Source: CAZPMT01 sp964587655
GTDB taxonomy: Bacteria; Hydrogenedentota; Hydrogenedentia; Hydrogenedentales; SLHB01
Assembly: GCA_964587655.1 (NCBI GenBank)
Contig: CAZPMT010000022.1
Span: 1-56,690 of the forward strand
Direction of reading: 5' to 3'
Length of the DNA: 56,690 bases
Position numbers and translations under genes: made by a program. Positions 52,024 through 56,690 of this stretch are shown here, in pieces. How positions within the stretch are numbered: position 1 is the first letter of the stretch; each line of letters opens with the position of its first letter. Below the pieces are notes generated by a model. The model saw only the letters and a list, made by a program, of their open reading frames with translations. It was not told the DNA's origin and did no database searches.

Positions 52024-52791
52024 ATGACCACGCTGGAGAGCGCGCTTGCGCAGGTTGAATCGGACAGCGAAAACGCACTGAAGGCTGCGAGGGAAGCCGT
52101 GTCAACTCTGAACAAGGTGCATGGCGCGGCGAAGGTTGGCACATTGAAGGACCTGGCCAGATATCTTCGCGACGGGGAGCGGGTGATTGCGAGGCTTCGG
52201 GAGAAGCTTGTCACTACCCAGCAGCGATGGAACTTCGACATCGAAAGTTACCTTTCGGACGGTTCCTTCGTGTCGGAGATCGTCGAGACAGCCAATGGGC
52301 ACGGCCTAGAGGTTCATGAGTTGGACGGGCAGGTGTACTGCTATCCATCATTGATGCGGGTCGCCGCAAACGATCAGATTCTGTTTATCGACAGGAAAAG
52401 ATACACCCATCTCCGGCCCTCCGTAGTCGTGAATCATCTGAGGGAGTTGCAGAACAGACCCGTCCGCTTCAAGTCGGAACCGTTCCTCAGGGCCTTGAAG
52501 GAGGCGTACGACTGCTGGATTGCCAGGAAACGCGCAGGGCACCGTGCAGCGCCAACTCTGGCGCCCCTGACGGATATCTACAGCCTGCTAACCCCGTTGC
52601 CCGGACAGGCAAAGGAGTATTCCAAACAGGAGTTTGCCCGGGACCTTTACTTGCTCGACCAGACCGGTCCCCCGGGCCTCACCCTGCACGGCCCAAGCGG
52701 CCGTGAGTCCCCTGCAAGGCTTTTTTTGGTCGTGACACAGCACGGCGAAACGAAACGCTATTATGGGATTTCGTTTGCCGAAGAAGGATAG
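52024..52791 (+). CDS. Coiled-coil protein, first gene of putative defence operon
   Basis: 255 residues from ATG 52024 with GGAAGGGA upstream. Residues 1-75 are helical/coiled coil (LAQVESDSENALKAAREAVS, KDLARYLRDGERVIARLREKL). The middle has a conserved-looking block NDQILFIDRKRYTHLRPSVV, then VNHLRELQNRPVRFKSEPFL. The C-terminus is beta-rich (LFLVVTQHGETKRYYGISF). I know no family name, but the pattern of a basic linker-and-helix protein ahead of BrxD-like ATPases suggests an adaptor or DNA-contacting subunit. It is 12 bases before the next gene and shares its operon. Confidence 0.72.
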   Translation: MTTLESALAQVESDSENALKAAREAVSTLNKVHGAAKVGTLKDLARYLRDGERVIARLREKLVTTQQRWNFDIESYLSDGSFVSEIVETANGHGLEVHELDGQVYCYPSLMRVAANDQILFIDRKRYTHLRPSVVVNHLRELQNRPVRFKSEPFLRALKEAYDCWIARKRAGHRAAPTLAPLTDIYSLLTPLPGQAKEYSKQEFARDLYLLDQTGPPGLTLHGPSGRESPARLFLVVTQHGETKRYYGISFAEEG

Positions 52792-52803
52792 GAGGGAACT
52801 CGC

Positions 52804-53787
52804 ATGTACGTTGACCCCGACGAGTGGCTCGACCTGGCGCGCAAGGAGTATCTGCGGACCTTTGTGCGAGACGGGGGAGCATCAGTGAAATTCCTTGTGC
52901 CATCCCAAGACGCCGACCACGAAGAGCTGCGACAGAAGCTCGAGGAAATCGCGCGGGACGAAGGATATCAGTTTGCGTTCATTGATGCGGCACGAATAAA
53001 AGTGCATATGATTGACAAGCTGTTTCACGATATTGCCCGGCAGGTTAACTGGGACCAACTGGCCTTTTCGTTCTTGTCGCGGATCCTCCCGCAAAACGGG
53101 TACAAAGTTCCCCCGGAACAAGATGAGTTTTCTATTCACAAAATCACTGAACTCAATGAGCGAGACCCCCGCGTGTTTCCCGCGGAACTAAATCAGCTGC
53201 TTGAAAAGGAAGTCTACAAAGACTACCGGATGTGTCTGGAATTCCGCCTGGCGATGTTCCGCCTGTGTCAGGCGGCGCTTGACCCGGACAGCGCGCGGCC
53301 TCCGCGCGACGTGGTGCACAGTTGGCTCACGGGGAGCTTGCGCCGCATCTCGGAAATGAAGCCGGCGCTGGTGTTTCAGAAGATCACAAGACATAACGCC
53401 CGGCACATGCTCTTCTCCCTGTCTCATTGGGTAATGCGCGCAGGCAAGAATGGCCTCGTGCTCGCCCTGGACATTTCGCGTTGCCTTGACCAAAGGCCCC
53501 GGCCAAGGGATCGGGATCCAAGCGACGACACCTTCTACTATTCAAAAGCGACTACCCTGGATGCCTACGAAGTTCTACGTCAATGCGTTGACGCGGTGGA
53601 CGAAATGGCGAACTGCTTCATCATTGTAATGGCGCCAATCTCGTTTGTACATGAACACGACCGCCGCAGTGTATGGCACTATGAGGCACTCCGGCTGCGA
53701 ATCTGGGACGAAGTCCGGGACGAACACCGGGCCAATCCCCTCTCTCCGTTGATCCGGCTCAAGCGCCGAGACGAGGTGCAGAGATGA
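52804..53787 (+). CDS. BrxD/DUF2791-like protein without Walker A (pseudo-ATPase)
   Basis: 327 residues behind AGGAGGG. It starts like a BrxD/DUF2791 ATPase (EWLDLARKEYLRTFVRDGGA, then SVKFLVPSQDADHEELRQKL). Where the family has G-x-x-G-x-GKS after the first strand, this protein has PSQDADHEEL: no Walker A Lys/Ser. The later strand GLVLALDISRCLD has the Asp but lacks the Glu of Walker B. The C-terminal part (LRIWDEVRDEHRANPLSPLI, RLKRRDE) again follows the family's end. Probably a non-hydrolysing partner of the following ATPase. The relationship is judged by eye and needs a profile search. The stop overlaps the next ATG (ATGA). Confidence 0.7.
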   Translation: MYVDPDEWLDLARKEYLRTFVRDGGASVKFLVPSQDADHEELRQKLEEIARDEGYQFAFIDAARIKVHMIDKLFHDIARQVNWDQLAFSFLSRILPQNGYKVPPEQDEFSIHKITELNERDPRVFPAELNQLLEKEVYKDYRMCLEFRLAMFRLCQAALDPDSARPPRDVVHSWLTGSLRRISEMKPALVFQKITRHNARHMLFSLSHWVMRAGKNGLVLALDISRCLDQRPRPRDRDPSDDTFYYSKATTLDAYEVLRQCVDAVDEMANCFIIVMAPISFVHEHDRRSVWHYEALRLRIWDEVRDEHRANPLSPLIRLKRRDEVQR

Positions 53788-55058
53788 ATATGGACTCACT
53801 TGTGGAATGCCGCCGAGCCATTGAGGCGCTACGTGCCGGCGTGCCGAACCGGGACGCTGTACGCGCCCTGGGGTGCGAACAGCCTGCCATCGAACAGGCA
53901 TTCCGGGATCGGCTGCGCGAATCGAAAGAGCATGGAACCCACGGCAAACAAATGCCAGGCATCCTGGTTAAAGGCAACTTCGGGACCGGTAAGTCCCATC
54001 TTCTCGAGTATCTTCAGGATATTGCATTGGGGGACAATTTTATCTGCAGCAAGGTGGTCATCAGTAAGGAGACGCCTCTCCACGATCCCGTCAAGTTTTA
54101 CCGGTCTGCCATTCATTCCGCCGTGGCTCCAGGCAGGACAGGGTCGGCTTTGGGGGAGATTGCGATGGCGCTGGGACTCAGCCCTCCGAGCAGCGCCTAC
54201 AACGATCTTCTGCACTGGGTCCACAACCCCGAATGTGGATTGAACTCGCGTTTTGCCGCCACCCTTTTCCTGGTCAAGCACCTGACCAACCCTGACGAAG
54301 ACTTGGACCGCATCATAAGGTTCTGGTCGGGAGAGCCTATAGGGGCTGGTGAGTTGAGAAGACTCCTGAGGCACTATGGAGAGAAGTCAACATATCCAAT
54401 CGAGTCGGTAATCCAAAGAGACCTTGCTGTACAACGATTCCAGTTTGCGCCACGCCTGATGGTTGCCGCAGGTTACGCGGGTTGGGTGTTGCTCGTTGAC
54501 GAGGTCGAACTGATCGGGAGGTACTCCCGCCTTCAGCGCGGCAGGTCCTATGCGGAACTGGCGCGGTGGGCGGGTGAGGTACCGAGCCAACAGTTTCCAT
54601 ACCTCACGATGGTGTTCGCCATTACGTCGAACTTCGAAAGCGAAGTGCTCGCAGACACTGCCAAAAACGACCTGGAAAACGTGCCCGCCCTACTCAGGTC
54701 CAAGTCGCTTGACGAACTTGCCAAACACGCGGAACGGGGCATGAAGTTCATCCAGAAAAAGGCGCTTTCCTTAAAGCCGTCCGACGAAGCTGTCCGTGGC
54801 GCAGCACAACGGGTTCGCGACATATATGCCAAGGCATACGCGTGGGAACCGCGGCCCCTCGAACCCGGGCGCGGGTCCGCCTCCACCGTCATGCGTCAAC
54901 ATCTTAAGAGCTGGATCAACCAGTGGGACCTCAAGAGGTTGTATGACTACGAGGGGAAGCCAGTCATCCACGGCGAGGAAACAAAACAGGATTACAAGGA
55001 GGACTCCGATTTTGAACAGCCCACTGAGGAGAATTCCCTGGATCCAGCCTCTGGTTGA
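53784..55058 (+). CDS. BrxD/DUF2791-like P-loop ATPase
   Basis: 424 residues. Walker A GNFGTGKS at residues 64-71, Walker B VLLVDE at 235-240 followed by VELIGRYSRLQRGRSYAELA, and sensor-like LTMVFAITSNFE. The opening (CRRAIEALRAGVPNRDAVRA) fits DUF2791, the family of the BREX protein BrxD. BrxD-type ATPases accompany helicases in BREX and related anti-phage loci. The acidic C-terminus (KEDSDFEQPTEENSLD) is a likely tail. ATG 53784 overlaps the pseudo-ATPase stop, so the two are made in step and probably form a complex. Confidence 0.85.
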   Translation: MNMDSLVECRRAIEALRAGVPNRDAVRALGCEQPAIEQAFRDRLRESKEHGTHGKQMPGILVKGNFGTGKSHLLEYLQDIALGDNFICSKVVISKETPLHDPVKFYRSAIHSAVAPGRTGSALGEIAMALGLSPPSSAYNDLLHWVHNPECGLNSRFAATLFLVKHLTNPDEDLDRIIRFWSGEPIGAGELRRLLRHYGEKSTYPIESVIQRDLAVQRFQFAPRLMVAAGYAGWVLLVDEVELIGRYSRLQRGRSYAELARWAGEVPSQQFPYLTMVFAITSNFESEVLADTAKNDLENVPALLRSKSLDELAKHAERGMKFIQKKALSLKPSDEAVRGAAQRVRDIYAKAYAWEPRPLEPGRGSASTVMRQHLKSWINQWDLKRLYDYEGKPVIHGEETKQDYKEDSDFEQPTEENSLDPASG

Positions 55059-55087
55059 GGTTCCGGTAAACACACGGGACGGGGCCG

Positions 55088-55654
55088 ATGCCAATACCTT
55101 ACCGTGATGTGTCTGAGTTGGACGAGCTAGGCACTGCCGGCTACCTCAGGGTTGAGCCATGTTCTTCCGGTTCAGGGTACGTAGGTGCGTTGTTCTTGAT
55201 CAACGCTAGAGGGGAACCGGTCGAATTTACATACAACAAGATTGACACTCCGCACACGTTCTTGTGGCGCCAGGGCGATATCAGGCGCCACGCCGCAAGG
55301 AAGCTGACGACGTCGCTACTGTCGCTCTGCCCCAAGGTTCCCCGCTTGATCCTTTGTCTTGCCAGAGAAGTCGGCAGCGAACTATTTTGCCAGGACATTC
55401 ATGTTTCCGTGCCTGTCTGTCGTGTTGCACCCACTGCTGAGGTCGTTTCCCAGTCCGGCGAAGAGAAGGAGGAGACGATGCCGTTACCCGAGCCCATCAA
55501 CATATTCTGGTTCCCCGAGATGCCGGCAGAGGACTGCCTGGAACGCAGACTTCTTCAGGTTCTTGGCACCCATGGACTGCTCCTGGAACCGTTTGAACGC
55601 GCGTCCATAGGTCTTCGTGAGGTATACCCTGACAAGGTGGGTACCACAAAATGA
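55088..55654 (+). CDS. Unknown protein of putative defence operon
   Basis: 188 residues. N-terminal half beta-rich (GTAGYLRVEPCSSGSGYVGA, FTYNKIDTPHTFLWRQGDIR), then a helix with KLTTSLLSLCPKVPRLILCL; a linker (SQSGEEKEETMPLPEP) joins a short C-terminal part. No membrane segment and no known catalytic motif. It sits between the BrxD-like ATPase and the helicase, and its stop overlaps the helicase start (ATGA, 55651-55654), so it is likely a stoichiometric partner of one of them. Confidence 0.7.
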   Translation: MPIPYRDVSELDELGTAGYLRVEPCSSGSGYVGALFLINARGEPVEFTYNKIDTPHTFLWRQGDIRRHAARKLTTSLLSLCPKVPRLILCLAREVGSELFCQDIHVSVPVCRVAPTAEVVSQSGEEKEETMPLPEPINIFWFPEMPAEDCLERRLLQVLGTHGLLLEPFERASIGLREVYPDKVGTTK

Positions 55655-56690
55655 GCGCAAGGCCGGCATGGTGGAGCGTTTCCAATGAGGGGGACGTTCC
55701 TCGCGCGCGATGGTTGGGCGTGTTTCGCCGACCGGTACGATTTGCCCTCTCGACTTCGAATCGCTTGACTGTTCCGCTGCCGAGGTCTGCCCCGCCCGAA
55801 TGCCTGACGGTTCCCTTCCCAAGAGCAGGCATACCTGAACTTCTCTTCATGCCCTGTGAGGATCTGGGGTCTGCTGCGTGTTCAATAACCGCTGCATGGA
55901 CACTGGGCCCAGCAACGAATCTCTTTGGCGCCACCGTCGCGCTGCGCGGCGAGGGTGGAAGCGCCCATGTTGCAGACGTGCTACTGAATGATGTGATTCC
56001 CGAACCGATCCGCTCTGGGCAAGGAATGGGAAGGGGTGGCTCCGGTCCCGAACCCGTACCGCTGGCAATCTCGACTCGACTTCCGCTCTCAAAACGACTC
56101 GCATACCTTCTGCAACCGCCCGCGGACCTGCTTCTCACGCCGCAAGGAGCGCTGGAGTGGCCCGCTCCCCTGCACGAATACCAACTGCATGGTGCGGAAG
56201 CACTGGTATCGCGGGACGCCCTTCTTCTTGCGGACGATATGGGACTGGGCAAGACGATCCAGGCAATCGCGGCACTTCGAGTTCTGGTGGCGCAACGCCG
56301 CGTTGAGGCTGCGTTGATCGTTGTGCGCGCGGGTCTCATCACCCAGTGGCGAAAAGAGTTGCGGCGCTGGGCGCCGGAGTTGCGCGTCTCGACCGTTCGC
56401 GGTCCAGCAAACGAACGCACCTGGCAGTGGAACACCCACGCGCATGTCTATCTGGTGGGTTACGAGACGCTTCGTTCGGATTTCACCGAGAACCCATACT
56501 CGCAACCACGCCGGCGCGTTTGGGATGTTGTTGTTCTGGACGAGGCGCAGGCGATAAAGAACCGCGACGCAGAAGTCAGCAGGAAGTGTAAGCGGCTCTA
56601 CCGCAGGCGCGCCTGGGCCCTAACGGGAACCCCACTTGAGAACCGCGAAGATGAACTGGCGTCGGTTCTTGAGTTCGTCTCACCACTGAG
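55651..56690 (+). CDS. SNF2-family (DEAQ) helicase/translocase, 3' partial
   Basis: The frame from ATG 55651 is open to the window end (346 residues seen). An N-terminal ~170-residue domain of unknown fold leads to the SNF2 core: LHEYQLHGAEALVSRDALLL, motif I ADDMGLGKTIQAI, motif Ia VRAGLITQWRKELRRW, motif II VVLDEAQAIKN and motif III WALTGTPLENREDELAS. DEAQ with MGLGKT is characteristic of SNF2/RapA-type dsDNA translocases, like those in Zorya, DISARM and several BREX-like loci. The rest of the helicase, and any further genes, lie beyond the window. Confidence 0.92.
   Translation, partial: MSARPAWWSVSNEGDVPRARWLGVFRRPVRFALSTSNRLTVPLPRSAPPECLTVPFPRAGIPELLFMPCEDLGSAACSITAAWTLGPATNLFGATVALRGEGGSAHVADVLLNDVIPEPIRSGQGMGRGGSGPEPVPLAISTRLPLSKRLAYLLQPPADLLLTPQGALEWPAPLHEYQLHGAEALVSRDALLLADDMGLGKTIQAIAALRVLVAQRRVEAALIVVRAGLITQWRKELRRWAPELRVSTVRGPANERTWQWNTHAHVYLVGYETLRSDFTENPYSQPRRRVWDVVVLDEAQAIKNRDAEVSRKCKRLYRRRAWALTGTPLENREDELASVLEFVSPL

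Noticed and set aside
51794..52027. 77-codon open frame before the defence-like operon
   Set aside because: It overlaps the transposase remnant and promoter-like site, has no SD and no similarity I recognise.

Overview
The window is GC-rich, gene-dense bacterial chromosome. The tally is about 45 protein genes, one intact-looking insertion sequence, several gene remnants and an unusual number of palindromic repeats; I recognised no rRNA, tRNA or CRISPR array. The gene set suggests a Gram-negative-type, uncultured lineage of the PVC / Hydrogenedentota kind: secreted TIM-barrel sugar isomerase, YfhO, DUF4097 with an ECF sigma factor, a DUF1559-like prepilin fragment, and many secreted proteins. 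That placement is inference from gene style, not from a marker gene.

Layout. 1-3298 (+): a polysaccharide or lipid-linked glycan operon (Alg14-like/Alg13-like pair, two GT2 glycosyltransferases, DUF2304, a small membrane protein). 3522-3767: an orphan Phd/YefM antitoxin. 3864-8357 (+): Crp/Fnr regulator, metal-dependent cyclase, GlgC and glycogen debranching enzyme, the first three joined by TGATG overlaps. 8420-11287: TPR protein, signal peptidase I, rhomboid protease, membrane-anchored J-domain protein. 11303-13202: integrase remnant and CoA-transferase. 13282-15556 (-): DUF4097 protein, ECF sigma factor, membrane protein (possible anti-sigma) and a small membrane protein. 16168-24545 (-): sugar isomerase-like secreted protein, then a six-gene run with a C39-peptidase/rhodanese fusion, a MauE-like protein, a solute-binding protein, a TPR protein and two secreted proteins. 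24826-27922 (-): exported flavodoxin, Cys/Lys-rich secreted peptide, GH5 glycosidase. 28305-29938 (+): XRE-ImmA plus DUF4411 PIN module. 30039-31214 (-): HicB-like remnant and lytic transglycosylase. 31512-33125: IS701-family element with TTAG target duplications. 33208-40957 (+): PncC/CinA-C, DnaE, CHAD, exo/endonuclease/phosphatase, PlsC-like acyltransferase. 40991-42841 (-): polytopic membrane protein. 43022-50393 (+): coiled-coil protein, mannitol-1-phosphate dehydrogenase, E2 and E3 of a 2-oxoacid dehydrogenase, YfhO. 50554-51069: DUF5610-like protein behind a near-consensus sigma-28 promoter. 51070-52023: a repeat-rich gap with a decayed REP-associated tyrosine transposase. 52024-56690 (+, runs off the edge): a five-gene operon of a coiled-coil protein, two BrxD/DUF2791-like proteins (one without a Walker A motif), an unknown protein and a SNF2-type helicase.

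The strongest candidates for something undescribed are three. First, the right-edge operon, which looks like a BREX-related anti-phage module built on an active/inactive ATPase pair plus a SNF2 motor. Second, a 29-bp palindrome present four times, always inside or at the 3' end of a coding region, in the same window as a REP-type transposase remnant. Third, the C39-rhodanese/MauE/solute-binding operon.
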